Translations under genes and position numbers: made by a program
Shown here: piece by piece, positions 8,280 through 16,800 of the stretch
How positions within the stretch are numbered: position 1 is the stretch's first letter
Layout of the letters: each line of letters starts with the position of its first letter
The notes under the pieces: generated by a model
What the model was told of the DNA's origin: nothing
The model's input: only the letters and a program-made list of their open reading frames with translations
The model's database searches: none
Virus record (IMG/VR): IMGVR_UViG_3300045125_000171
Location: 1-29,544 of that record
Direction: 5' to 3' (one strand)
DNA length: 29,544 nucleotides
Origin: a virus

Positions 8280-8712
8280 TGCGAGTACTGATCTATGGCG
8301 AGAGGGCGAGGCGGCAATTGAGCGGCGCGATCAGTTGCGCCGTGCAAAGCATCACGCTTCGCTGCGCAATCCGGAGTTCTTCAATCCGGAGCAGTTTGAA
8401 CGAGCGGCCGATCTGGTGATCTCAGATGATGAAACGGTTCTGGAGGCCTACCAGAACCTTGGAATCAACACGCAGATCCTGACCATCCAGACCGAGACTT
8501 CAGCTACCAGATGAAGACTGGGCCGATGAGGAGCCGGGCAGTGATGAAGATCACGAGGAGACTGGTCCAGCCGAGGGGACAGCCGCAGCAATCGGCGGGA
8601 GCCGTCAAGGACTCCCGGTGTGACGGCCGTTGAGACTGGAGTAGCTGCAAGCCAACGGCTTACCGATGACGCTCCTGAGGGTGGGATTCGTCCCCGAAGG
8701 CGTCTCCGGTAG
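8279..8712 (+). CDS. Small acidic phage protein of unknown function, frame-broken
   Basis: I do not recognise this gene. The composite starts MRVLIYGER, continues IERRDQLRRAKHHASLRNPE, FFNPEQFERAADLVISDDET and EAYQNLGINTQIL, then an acidic linker LPDEDWADEEPGSDEDHEE and a basic end RPRRRLR. Three frame breaks (about 8305, 8505 and 8605) are required. It is joined to its neighbours by overlapping stop and start codons on both sides (TGATG before, TAGTG after), which argues that the whole span is one gene. A role in head assembly or the connector is inferred from position only. Confidence 0.5.
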
Positions 8713-9281
8713 TGGCCATCACACTGATTCCGGCACTGGACACGAACGCTGTCCTCGATCCGGCTGGCAACACCTATGTCACGCTCCTCGACGCACACGA
8801 CTATTTTGAGAGCCGGTTGAATGCCGATGACTGGGAGCGCGCACCACAGCCGCGACAGCAGCAGGCATTGCTGACGGCGATGCGGATCCTTGAGACGCTG
8901 CCGTGGATCGGGGCACCGCTGCTCGTCACACAGCCACTGGCCTGGCCACGCGTCGCGACGTGTCCGGCTGAACGAGAGAACCGGAAGCGGATCCAGACCG
9001 GGTACGAGACACCGACCGGGGCGACAAGAGGAATCTATGATCGCCGCGGCCGAGCCTGGACAGTCGCGGCCATTCCACTACCGATCTGCCACGCGCAGTG
9101 CGAGATTGCACTCGCCATGCTCCAGGATCAGTCCCTTAACGAGGGGCAGATGCGAAACATGCTCATTCGCACTTCAAATGCCGAGATCGACTACCGGCTC
9201 AAGGCTGGCAGTGCACCCGTGATGGCGATGGAATACCTGAACGGGTTTCTGCTGAACGGTACGGCAATTCTCCGAGCCTGA
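8712..9281 (+). CDS. Head-tail connector protein, DnaT-like family
   Basis: The 189-residue frame is intact and contains DAHDYFESRLNADDWERAPQ, RQQQALLTAMRILETLPWIG, QPLAWPRV, a variable stretch, then ICHAQCEIALAMLQDQSL. This is the pattern of the phage protein family labelled putative DnaT-like ssDNA-binding protein (PF20557 as I recall it), whose members lie between coat and tail genes and probably act as head-completion or adaptor proteins. The label DnaT-like is historical and does not mean replication. The GTG start at 8712 overlaps the previous stop. Confidence 0.75.
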   Translation: MAITLIPALDTNAVLDPAGNTYVTLLDAHDYFESRLNADDWERAPQPRQQQALLTAMRILETLPWIGAPLLVTQPLAWPRVATCPAERENRKRIQTGYETPTGATRGIYDRRGRAWTVAAIPLPICHAQCEIALAMLQDQSLNEGQMRNMLIRTSNAEIDYRLKAGSAPVMAMEYLNGFLLNGTAILRA

Positions 9282-9286
9282 GACTG

Positions 9287-9637
9287 ATGGATCTGACACG
9301 TGCCATGGAGGGAGCCTACAACCAGCTGCGTCGCGTCACGATGGGGCAGGAGACCACGCTCGCGCTCTTTGATGACAACGGGCAGCTCGTGATCGAGATC
9401 CGGTCCGGCTGGTATCCGGAGACGATCGAGGGGAACGAGACCGGACGCCAGGTCTCACAGGTCCGCGTGCTCCAGCTTGGTTCACCGATCGATCTCGAGC
9501 GCGTCACATTTCTGGAATTTGGCGGTGGACGGTACGAGCAGGAGGGCTTTCCCGATCCACCAACCGGTAATCCACGTGAGTACATCTGGCGGCTGCGGCC
9601 GGTTGGCGAGGTTGAGGAGCGATTATGGTTGACGTGA
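9287..9637 (+). CDS. Phage head-completion region protein of unknown function
   Basis: Intact 116-residue frame: MDLTRAMEGAYNQLRRVTMG, then LALFDDNGQLVIEIRSGWYP, LQLGSPIDLERVTFLEFGG and YIWRLRPVGEVEERLWLT. I do not recognise a named family. The mix of charged strands and its position between the connector and the tail-completion gene suggest a head-tail joining or stopper protein. It overlaps the next gene by 13 bases. Confidence 0.55.
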   Translation: MDLTRAMEGAYNQLRRVTMGQETTLALFDDNGQLVIEIRSGWYPETIEGNETGRQVSQVRVLQLGSPIDLERVTFLEFGGGRYEQEGFPDPPTGNPREYIWRLRPVGEVEERLWLT

Positions 9638-10098
9638 CCATTGAGGGAATCGACGACGTAGTGGCCTCACTGCAGGGAAAGGTGAAACGGCTGCGGAACC
9701 TGCGACCGGTCTGGAGATCGCTCCTGGCCTGGCTCCGTCAGGTGACGATCGATCAGTTCGCGACGGCCGGTGGACGATCACGTGACAAGTGGCAGCCGCT
9801 CTCGCCGGTCTATGGCGCACGGAAGTCACGTGTCTGGCCTGGCAAGCCGATCCTTCGGGCGAGTGATCGGCTCTTTCAATCTCTGACCGGCAGCAATCAG
9901 GACTCGATCGTCGAGATCGAGGCCGGATCATTCACCTGGGGCACGGCGACACCCTACGCGCGTTACCACCAGCGCGGAACCGCACGGATACCGCAGCGAA
10001 AGATCCTTGTTGTCACCAAAGCCGATCGCCGCCAGATCACCGCACTGGTCCGTGCGCATCTCGCCAATCAGGGCCAGGTGAGCGGCTATGGCGTTTGA
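9625..10098 (+). CDS. Phage virion morphogenesis / tail completion protein (gpS-like)
   Basis: The intact 157-residue protein contains VWRSLLAWLRQVTIDQFATA, GGRSRDKWQPLSPVYGARK, LRASDRLFQSLTGS, TWGTATPYARYHQRGTA and IPQRKILV. The series of W.PLs.vY..K, iL..sg.L..S and ya.yhQ.Gt...P.R is the signature of the phage virion morphogenesis family (PF05069, phage P2 gpS) and the HK97 gp10-like connectors. It acts in closing the tail or joining it to the head. It overlaps both neighbours by 11-13 bases. Confidence 0.8.
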   Translation: MVDVTIEGIDDVVASLQGKVKRLRNLRPVWRSLLAWLRQVTIDQFATAGGRSRDKWQPLSPVYGARKSRVWPGKPILRASDRLFQSLTGSNQDSIVEIEAGSFTWGTATPYARYHQRGTARIPQRKILVVTKADRRQITALVRAHLANQGQVSGYGV

Positions 10099-10617
10099 GC
10101 CGTTATTTGAAGACTGGGCCGGTATCCGGCCGCTGCTGAAGACGGCACGCACGATCATTGAGCGTGATATGGAGGCGGCTCTCATCTGGGCCTATGGCGA
10201 GAGCGAGCCGGGACCGGTCTATGCACGAATCCAGTACACGCAGCGCCACTCGCAGGCCTTTCCGCTGCTCGTCCTCCAGGCGGCCTCATCGACGCCGGAA
10301 CCGCTCTCGGGAGGTATTCTCCAGCGCCACGTCCTTGATTGCGAGATCTACCTGACGCGTGCCACGCAGACGGGTGAGGATATCGACACGCTTGCGCTCG
10401 ACCTGATCCGGTATCTGGATGCGACCGTGATGTGCTTCCTCTCGGCGCCAGCCGTCGACTGGACGGTGAGTTTCCGACGGGAGCCGATGCCGGAAAGATC
10501 CGCATCTGGTGCACGAACATCGTCTTCGGGCAGCTGCAGCAGGCTACGGAACGGAGCGGGCAGTATCTGCACTCGGTGGCATTTGAGCTGCAGATTGACC
10601 TGATCGAGAGCGAATGA
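10088..10617 (+). CDS. Tail terminator-like protein (probable)
   Basis: Composite: MAFEPLFEDWAGIRPLLKTA, RTIIERDMEAALIWAYGESE, FPLLVLQAASSTPEPLSG, HVLDCEIYLTRATQTGEDID, LALDLIRYLDATVM, then after a break near 10475 FPTGADAGKIRIWCTNIVFG and HSVAFELQIDLIESE. The alternating strands (measurement-like repeats VLDCEIYL, HSVAFELQIDL) and gene order fit the tail terminator / gpU fold. I do not recognise it at sequence level. The stop overlaps the next start as ATGA at 10614-10617. Confidence 0.55.
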
Positions 10618-11139
10618 TGCTGACGAGTGAGCAGATCAGACAGCGCCAGCGCTGGGTACTGACACATCCCTGTCGACGTGTTGAGGATTGCGGAATGCTC
10701 GGTTACCGGATCGATCTGCCGGCTGGTGGAGAGACGATCGCGACGATTCTGACGATCGACCTCTTCAGCTCACCCGTGGCCTGGCATTCGACAACGGCAC
10801 TGATCGGTCAGGATGGCGTCACTCTGCCCGTGACGGTTTGGCAGGCAAATGATCGCACCGGCACTGCTCCGGATCGCCGAGCAGATGATTGAGGGCGTCG
10901 GTCAGTCGATCTGTCGACACGAGGAGGACCAGCTCTCGATTGGCATTGCCAGACTTGTGACGACGGCCGAGGCCGAGATCATCTTTCGTGCCATCGGGCT
11001 TTGTCCTCCGAGGCCACGCGCGATTGGTGAGATCGCCATCTATGACTTTGCCGATCGCCGGACAGCGGCCGAACAGAACACGTTTCTTCCACAGGAGAGA
11101 AGGATTGTCTATGACAACTTACCGCAGATATCCAACTGA
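10614..11139 (+). CDS. Phage protein of unknown function, tail-proximal
   Basis: Composite: MMLTSEQIRQRQRWVLTHPC, DCGMLGYRIDLPAGGET, TILTIDLFSSPVAWHSTTAL, then after a break near 10860 LRIAEQMIEGVGQSICRHEE, LSIGIARLVTTAEAEI and GEIAIYDFADRRTAAEQN. I do not recognise the family. The start overlaps the preceding stop (ATGA) and the end overlaps the next gene by 29 bases, which may shrink if one more indel is present near the end. Confidence 0.5.
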
Positions 11140-11485
11140 TGGCGTGGTGGATGTCAACAATCTGCCGGAGCAGCCGTGGACGCAGGATCATCTTGGCGGA
11201 GAGCTCTTCAGCGCCATGGCGACGGCCTGTGGTGCCGGAGTCTCTGGATCGGCCGTAAGTCCAAGCCTGGACGCGCGAACCTGGGCCATCTGCCGAGCGC
11301 ACCGGATCATTGCCGATCAGGCTCTTTCGAGCGCTGAGGCCGAGATCGTAATGGCCGAGGCCAGAGAGCTGCAGGCTCAAATCAATGAAATGCTTGCGGA
11401 ACCAACTGGAACACCACGCGTAAGCTCTGCGCCGGAGCTGACCGGCTCGACGACCACGAGGAAGACCGGTCGTCGGTTTCTCTGA
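11111..11485 (+). CDS. Phage protein of unknown function
   Basis: Intact frame of 124 residues from ATG at 11111: MTTYRRYPTDGVVDVNNLPE, LGGELFSAMATACGAG, TWAICRAHRIIADQALSSAE, EIVMAEARELQAQINEMLAE and a basic end TTRKTGRRFL. The Shine-Dalgarno GGAGAGAAGG ends 5 bases upstream and decides this start over a more upstream in-frame start at 10988. The helical middle could form a coiled coil. No family recognised. Confidence 0.6.
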   Translation: MTTYRRYPTDGVVDVNNLPEQPWTQDHLGGELFSAMATACGAGVSGSAVSPSLDARTWAICRAHRIIADQALSSAEAEIVMAEARELQAQINEMLAEPTGTPRVSSAPELTGSTTTRKTGRRFL

Positions 11486-11507
11486 TCCGGGCAGGGGAAG
11501 GGGTCAT

Positions 11508-11837
11508 ATGCCAAAGTCAAAAGTACCACCCGTGGCAGTCCGGAAGACGGCGGCCAAGGCGCTGAAATGGCGCCGTGAACACAATCGCGGCGGAACGGAG
11601 ATAGGTGTTGCACGCGCGCGTGATCTCTCAAACGGAAAGGGGATACCGATCTCGACGATCCGGCGCATGAACAGCTACTTTGCGCGCCACGCCGTCGATC
11701 TCCAGGCCAAAGGCGCGAGACAAGGCCAGGCCGGCTATCCATCGGCCGGTCGCATTGCCCGGGACTTATGGGGAGGCGACGCTGGTCGCCGATGGGCAGC
11801 CGCTATGCTCAAACAAGAGAAACAACGTAAGTCCTGA
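11508..11837 (+). CDS. Conserved phage protein with the RRM.SYF.RH domain
   Basis: The intact 109-residue protein contains RKTAAKALKWRREHNRGGTE, VGVARARDLSNGKGIPISTI-like text (here IGVARARDLSNGKGI), RRMNSYFARHAVDLQAKG, AGYPSAGRIARDLWGGDAG. This block is common in tailed phages next to head genes, either alone or fused to protease or portal proteins; its biochemical role is not known to me. The strongly basic, helical nature suggests DNA or core binding. The start follows GGGGAAGGGG and the coat-tail gene order is kept. Confidence 0.7.
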   Translation: MPKSKVPPVAVRKTAAKALKWRREHNRGGTEIGVARARDLSNGKGIPISTIRRMNSYFARHAVDLQAKGARQGQAGYPSAGRIARDLWGGDAGRRWAAAMLKQEKQRKS

Positions 11838-11853
11838 AAGGAGATGTGCGCCT

Positions 11854-11898
11854 ATGGTATCGCGGTGGCTGAAACCAAGACCAAAACCACGTCCGTGA
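11854..11898 (+). CDS. Micro-ORF, 14-residue basic peptide
   Basis: MVSRWLKPRPKPRP preceded by AAAGGAG 9 bases upstream of ATG. The Shine-Dalgarno sequence is one of the best in the window. The peptide is half Arg, Lys and Pro. It may be a real micro-peptide, a leader peptide, or an accidental frame. Confidence 0.35.
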   Translation: MVSRWLKPRPKPRP

Positions 11899-11911
11899 GG
11901 GCGTTTGAGCA

Positions 11912-12092
11912 ATGAAGAATCTCTCTGGTGCAACAGCACCTGGCGTCAACTGCCGAGGATTACTCGGGAGCGATGAAGTCTCATCAGCGAAGGAGCAGAC
12001 CACAGAACTGCCGCGAAAGGTGGCTACAAGGGAAAGAACCCCTTGCCGTGAAAAGCAACCAGATGAAGGGCACTGCCAAGGCCGGTGGCTGA
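11912..12092 (+). CDS. Small lysine/glycine-rich phage protein, frame-broken
   Basis: From ATG at 11912 the reading is MKNLSGATAPGVNCRGLLG; frames then alternate to give KGGYKGKNPLP and VKSNQMKGTAKAGG with a stop at 12090-12092. An alternative start is the ATG at 11973 (MKSHQRRSRPQNCRERW), which keeps one frame to the same stop. Small Lys/Gly-rich peptides are common in phage head regions, where they may be packaged with DNA. Function is unknown. Confidence 0.35.
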
Positions 12093-12108
12093 GCAACGGA
12101 CATCCATG

Positions 12109-12294
12109 CCGCGATCGACCGGACAGCGGATGTCAAAGAAGAAGATGATCGCCAGCGGAAGGAGAACCATGCCGGGATATTCAATGAAGCGACCAGCCGG
12201 GAAAAAGAAGAATACGCTTTGTCAGCCAGCTCGATGGACGGCCAAAAAGCAGAAGCCGCCGAAGCAGTACAAGATGAAGGGCAAGCGCAAATAG
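12109..12294 (+). CDS. Small strongly basic phage protein
   Basis: One open frame encodes MPRSTGQRMSKKKMIASGRR, then MPGYSMKRPAGKKKNTLCQP and KQKPPKQYKMKGKRK. An internal ATG at 12169 has the better Shine-Dalgarno sequence (GGAAGGAGAACC) and gives a 41-residue protein with more than a third Lys and Arg. Possibly a DNA-condensing head protein. Another frame over the same bases encodes an acidic helical peptide (DVKEEDDRQRKENHAGIF onwards) but has no start codon. Confidence 0.45.
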   Translation, partial: PRSTGQRMSKKKMIASGRRTMPGYSMKRPAGKKKNTLCQPARWTAKKQKPPKQYKMKGKRK

Positions 12295-12353
12295 ACGCAT
12301 GAACTGCCCAACAAAAGCGCATAAATAGCGCACAGATCAAAGGGAGGTAAGCA

Positions 12354-12962
12354 ATGCCTCAGGAACAGCTAAAGGATATGCGTCGACATACACCGTGAGC
12401 GGACCGCTCGACATCTGGTTCAAGGCGGCCGTGCCAGGCAGCCAACGGAACACCGACGCTCCACACGGACGGCACGCCGGAGTCGGTCGGCCAATCCGAA
12501 CTGCGTCCACGCCGGAATGCTCAAGGGCGGTGGCGGATTCAACGTCAATGCCGAGCTGCAGGAGCGGACGTCGGACAACCTGGCGGCCCCCTATGAGGTG
12601 AAGCTGCTCTCGTCGTCGATGGCGCTGACCGGTGAGATGCTCGCAGTTCAATGCGGCACTGCTGCAGATCATCACGCCGGGAGCGTCGACACCGGCCACG
12701 GCGCCAACGGGAAAGACCGGTATCACGCTCGGCTCGATCTCGAACGTGGCGTCGACCTGCGTCCTCGGCATCTGGGAGCAGAAGACGACCGGCAAGTACT
12801 TCACCGTCGTCCTCTATGACGCCTACCAGGCTTCCGGTCTCGAGCTCGTCGCTCAACCGCAGCGAGGACTCGGCGGCCAACGTCGAGTTCCGCTCAAAAG
12901 CGGTCTCCTCGCGAGCGACGGCCGATCAGGTTGGCGCGATCTGGATCGACAACCTGACCTGA
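12354..12962 (+). CDS. Phage major tail tube protein
   Basis: The composite starts MASGTAKGYASTYTVSG (needs one base change of frame at the second codon), continues LDIWFKAAVPGS, GMLKGGGGFNVNAELQERTS, LSSSMALTGEML, FNAALLQIITPGA, GKTGITLGSISNVAST, then YFTVVLYDAYQASGLEL, SEDSAANVEFRSKAVSSRAT and ends VGAIWIDNLT. The YFTVVLYDAYQ and final vttR.vad..A.w.. elements are typical of siphophage tail tube proteins. AGGGAGG ends 7 bases before ATG at 12354. About four frame breaks. The two tail assembly chaperone genes and the tape measure follow, in standard order. Confidence 0.7.
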
Positions 12963-12970
12963 AGGTGGAT

Positions 12971-13039
12971 CCTGACCTGCTTACGGTCGCCGCGCGGTGA
13001 CCGGACACGACGTTTTTTCCTGGTACGTCGCAGGTCAGG
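12971..13039 (+). ncRNA. Intergenic three-way-junction RNA structure between tail tube and chaperone genes
   Basis: Outer stem CCTGACCTGC (12971-12980) pairs perfectly with GCAGGTCAGG (13030-13039). Inside it two hairpins can form: CGGTCGCC (12984-12991) with GGTGACCG (12996-13003), with one internal mismatch, and CGACGT (13008-13013) with ACGTCG (13025-13030), whose loop holds TTTTTTCC. The outermost G of the last hairpin is shared with the outer stem, so one pair gives way. The arrangement lies entirely in the 108-base gap. It may be a partial terminator that lowers expression below the abundant tail tube, or an mRNA-stabilising or regulatory element. Confidence 0.55.
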
Positions 13040-13070
13040 TTCCTTACCGGGACGGCATCAGGAGGCCGAG

Positions 13071-13566
13071 ATGAAGAATTCACGTGGTGTGCAGATTTGC
13101 GGCGCAGTTCAAAAGACGGATCGCCGCCGTTGCGCCTCCAACGACGATCGTCCACCTGCCGATTCCCTCGATCTCACCGGACTTCGTCTTTGAGTTCGAG
13201 GCCCGACGCATCTCGATCGAGGCCTGCTCTATTCCGGCGCACTGCCGGAGAAGCTCGCGCTGACACTGATCGGGAATCAGACGACGACGGCACCAGCCGA
13301 GCTGAGCGGAGCCGAACAGTTGCAGATCCTCGAGTTCCAGCGACGGATCGCCTGCGAGGTCTGCGTCTCACCACGACTGGTCTTCCGTGACGTGCATGGC
13401 GGATGACGAAATCGATCTGCGCAATGTTCCATACGCGGGCAGCATTATCGTCGCGCTCTTCCAGTACGCGATGAACCTGTCGCCTGACGTGCCAGTCTCG
13501 ACACAGAGCGGGGAGACGACGGTCGATGCCGTCGAGCCGATTTCGTGCGCAGTCCGCACTTTCTGA
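13071..13566 (+). CDS. Tail assembly chaperone, first part (gpG-like)
   Basis: Composite: start MKN after CAGGAGG, then TTIVHLPIPSISPDFVFEFE, ARRISIEAC, LYSGALPEKLALTLIGNQTT, LQILEFQRRIACEVCVSPRL, VFRDVH, DEIDLRNVPYAGSIIVALFQ. Position between tail tube and tape measure, and the helical C-terminal half, identify the chaperone that coats the tape measure protein. Frames change near 13125, 13225 and 13400. The frame ends in VEPISCAVRTF and stop at 13564-13566, while the second chaperone part starts in another frame upstream of that stop. Confidence 0.6.
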
Positions 13567-13781
13567 CGCTGGTGACGATGGCACACCGGTTCGGTCGACT
13601 GCCAAGTGAGCTGTTCCGGCTGAGGGATGAGACGATGGCCTGTGCCTTTGATGTTGCGGCGACGCTGGTCGTCCACCGGACGGAGATGGCGCAGGATGAG
13701 AATCGACAGGCATCACTGATTGGCGCTCTGGCCGGCTCGCCACCACCGCAGGTCGAGTGGGAGTCGGTTGAGGAGTTCTGA
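13545..13781 (+). CDS. Tail assembly chaperone, second part (gpT-like extension)
   Basis: The frame reads RSPHFLTLVTMAHRFGRLPS, ELFRLRDETMACAFDVAAT, then a helical end to VEWESVEEF. RFGRLPSEL followed by a short helix and aFDvA is typical of the downstream chaperone ORF in siphophages. It has no Shine-Dalgarno sequence and overlaps the first part by 22 bases in a different frame, as expected if it is made only as a frameshifted fusion (gpGT-like). It is followed after 20 bases by the tape measure gene. Confidence 0.6.
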   Translation: MRSPHFLTLVTMAHRFGRLPSELFRLRDETMACAFDVAATLVVHRTEMAQDENRQASLIGALAGSPPPQVEWESVEEF

Positions 13782-13801
13782 TAGGGTGAGCAGGAAGCCT
13801 T

Positions 13802-16800
13802 ATGGCAGCTGATGACCTGACAACAACGCTGCGCTTTACGGCCGATACCGGCAACGTGGAAGCGTCGACTGAAACGGATCGTCAGCAGCCTGCAGACGGT
13901 TGTCCGGATGGCCGCGGATGCTGGCGCGAGCATCGATTCAGCTGGCCGGAGCACAGGCAGTCAGATGCATCAAGCGCTGCATCAGGCGGCGACAAGCACC
14001 GTGCTGAACGACTCGCCCGGAGTCAGACCGCAGCGGCCGATGCTGACACTGCGTCAGGCGCAGGCTCTGGCACGTCTTCAGCAGATTCAGGGCGACTCAA
14101 CGAAGCCGCCATCCGGACTCTCCAGAATGCGCTGCAGGGCTTCACCGGATCGCAGCTTCAGGCCATTCGTGCACAGACTCAACTGGCAGCGCTGACCACC
14201 AACTACAGCAACTCACCGTTTATCTCGGCCATTCGGCGAGCAGACCAGATGCAATTACTCAGCTTTCGCACACGGCATTTCATCGGCAGCCTTGGCGATC
14301 CGCAGATCTCATTTGCCGTCAGCACGCTTGATTTCTGAGTCTGCAGAGCATCGCCGAGCAATGCCGGATCTTCAGCCGGTCCAATCGGCACACTGACTGT
14401 GGCCACGAAGCTCCTCGGCACCGGACTGGCAGTGACCGCAGCCGGTGCGCTCGCCGTAGTTCCAGTCCTGCAGCAGACTCGGATCGTCGGCCACCGGGTC
14501 GCAGCGGCAGCTCGAGCAGGCACGGATCGGTGATTGCCGAGCATCGTCGCTTCGGTCGCGCACGCTCAACCGCGACGGCGTCAGGCTCGAGGGCGTCGAC
14601 GCACTAAACGCCGCACTGCCGCTGGCCTCCGAGCAGATTGAGAAGATCCGGATCGACGCGCTCCAAACGGCACTGACCTTTGAGCAGATCTCGCAGGGCT
14701 TCCTTCAGGCCATTGGACCAGGTCTCTCCGCCGGACTCAATCTTGATCAGATCCGCAAGATCGTCGTCGATCTCTCGCAGCTCGTCGGGCCACTGACCGG
14801 CAGCGTCGCCACAGCGCTCGGACAAGAGCTCTCCGAGCCATCATCTCTGGCGACATCAATCAGGACACGCAGACGGCGAAGGCGCTCGGTATCACCCGGA
14901 GCAGATTCTGGCTGCGCGTGAGCAGAACCGGCTGGCCGATTTTCTGAACGAGAAGCTGAAGGTGGCTGCCGTCACCGGAAGGCTGGTCGGCCAGACCTTT
15001 GCTGCGGCAACGAGCAATCTTCGTGAGGCCGGGACGATTCTTGCCACACAGGTCACGGGAGGTCTCTTCGAGAGCCTTCGGCAGTCGTTCAACAGCGTCC
15101 TGCCGCGTCTCTTCACGATCGCTGGTGAGGCCTCGCTCCAGCCGGCCTTGAGAGGACTGGCTGTCACACTGCGCGAGATCTTTGATCGCGTCGGGACGGT
15201 GGTCAGTAAGGCCATCGACGGGATCCTGACGAGCCTTGAGAACCTCTCGCTCTTTCGCTCGGAACCGCGAGGAGCTCTCACGCCTTGCCGAGCTGGTCGG
15301 CAATCTCTTTGCCACGCTTGCTTCAGTCCTCGGAACGGTCCTCGGCTCACTCATCAAGCTCTCGGCCGAGCTCCTGGTTCTCGCCACTCGGTTTGCACCG
15401 GTGACGGTCGGTCTCGGGACACTTGCGGCGCTGATTGCCGCCTTCGGGCCAGGAGCTACCGCTGCGGCAACCGTCACCCAGGCGCTGACCACCGCCTTAA
15501 CCTCGCTCACGATCTGTCACTTGCCGCGACGAGCAGCCGCACTCATCAGCACCTCGACCTTCTCTTGACGACGCCATGCCGGCTGGGCCGCTCCTCGCCG
15601 CCTCGGTTGCTGCTGCTGGTCTGGCCTATGCCGCCTTCAACGACCGGCAGCAGGAGGTGATCGACCAGGCCGATCGTCTCCAGATCGATCAGATCACCGC
15701 TCAGTTTGCTCAGCTGAAGGCCGTCCAGAAGCCAGCTGGCCGAGCTCGACACCTTCACCAGCTCGCAGGCCGATCTGAATCGTGAGACCGAGCGGTACCG
15801 CGCCATCCTCTCGACACTTCCACCAGCGCAGCAGGTCGTCATCGGCGTCACTCACGACGCAGACAGAACGCGCGTCGAGGCACTGCGCGAGAGCACTCCG
15901 TGGATCGGCCGAGGAGCAGCTTGCCCAGGCTCGTGAACTGCAGACCGATCCTCCTGCAGAGGGAATCGCTGCCCGACAGGAGGAGATCGATCGGTGCACA
16001 ACGGCAGCAGATCTCGGCACCGTGAGGAGGAGATCCGGAGACCCGCGAACTGGCCAAGGTCAATGGCAACGGTCTCACGCAGAGCTCGTCGCTACGGGTG
16101 GAGAGGTGATCTGTGTCGAGCGTGATCTCGGAGCTGAACAGCTCCAAGGCGGCACAGGCCAACCTGAATGCTCGCTCAACTCTTGCCGATCTGACCAGGG
16201 CGCAGGAGTCGAATCTTTCCTCGCTGCGCAAACTGCTGCCTGGCTCTTGGGGATACCGAGCAGCAGCTTCTCACCGCCCAGGCCAGTCGGACCTCTGACG
16301 GCAGAGCAGTTGCCGCACTCAAAAAGGCGCTCGGATCTCGGTCGCCGTCGCGGGCTCCACAGACGGCCGGTGGCGTCGAGCTGGTCTCCGGAAAGGCTGC
16401 TGACCTGGCGAGGAAGGCCGAGGCGGCCAAAGAGGCGCTCAACGAGCTCTTCTCAACCGGTGACACGGCCAGGCTCCGGCGGCAGATCACCGGACGTTCG
16501 ACGAGATCACGGCCTCCGCTCTCCAGTCCGGAAAGGGCATCCGCGGCGCACAGAGTGCGCTCAGGACCGCGCTCAGTGATACGACCGATCCACTGGCGCA
16601 GCAGATCCGGACGCTCAAGGAGGCCGCAAGCGATCTCCAAGCCTGCAGTCCGTGGTCAGTCCGGAGAAGAAGAGTGGAGGCTCCAGCGCGCTGGCACATC
16701 TGAAGGCGCAACGCACCGCTGAGGCCGAATTCGATCTGCTCAAACTTCGTCAGCAGCGGACAGAGCGAACCGAGCAGCTGGTCACGGCCAATCTGGAAGC

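Noticed and set aside
13174-13854. 226-codon minus-strand open frame
   Set aside because: Arg/Ser/Pro-rich shadow opposite the tail chaperone genes; no recognisable domain and no ribosome binding site.
14860-15510. 216-codon minus-strand open frame
   Set aside because: Antisense of the best-readable part of the tape measure gene; low-complexity Arg/Ser-rich composition.
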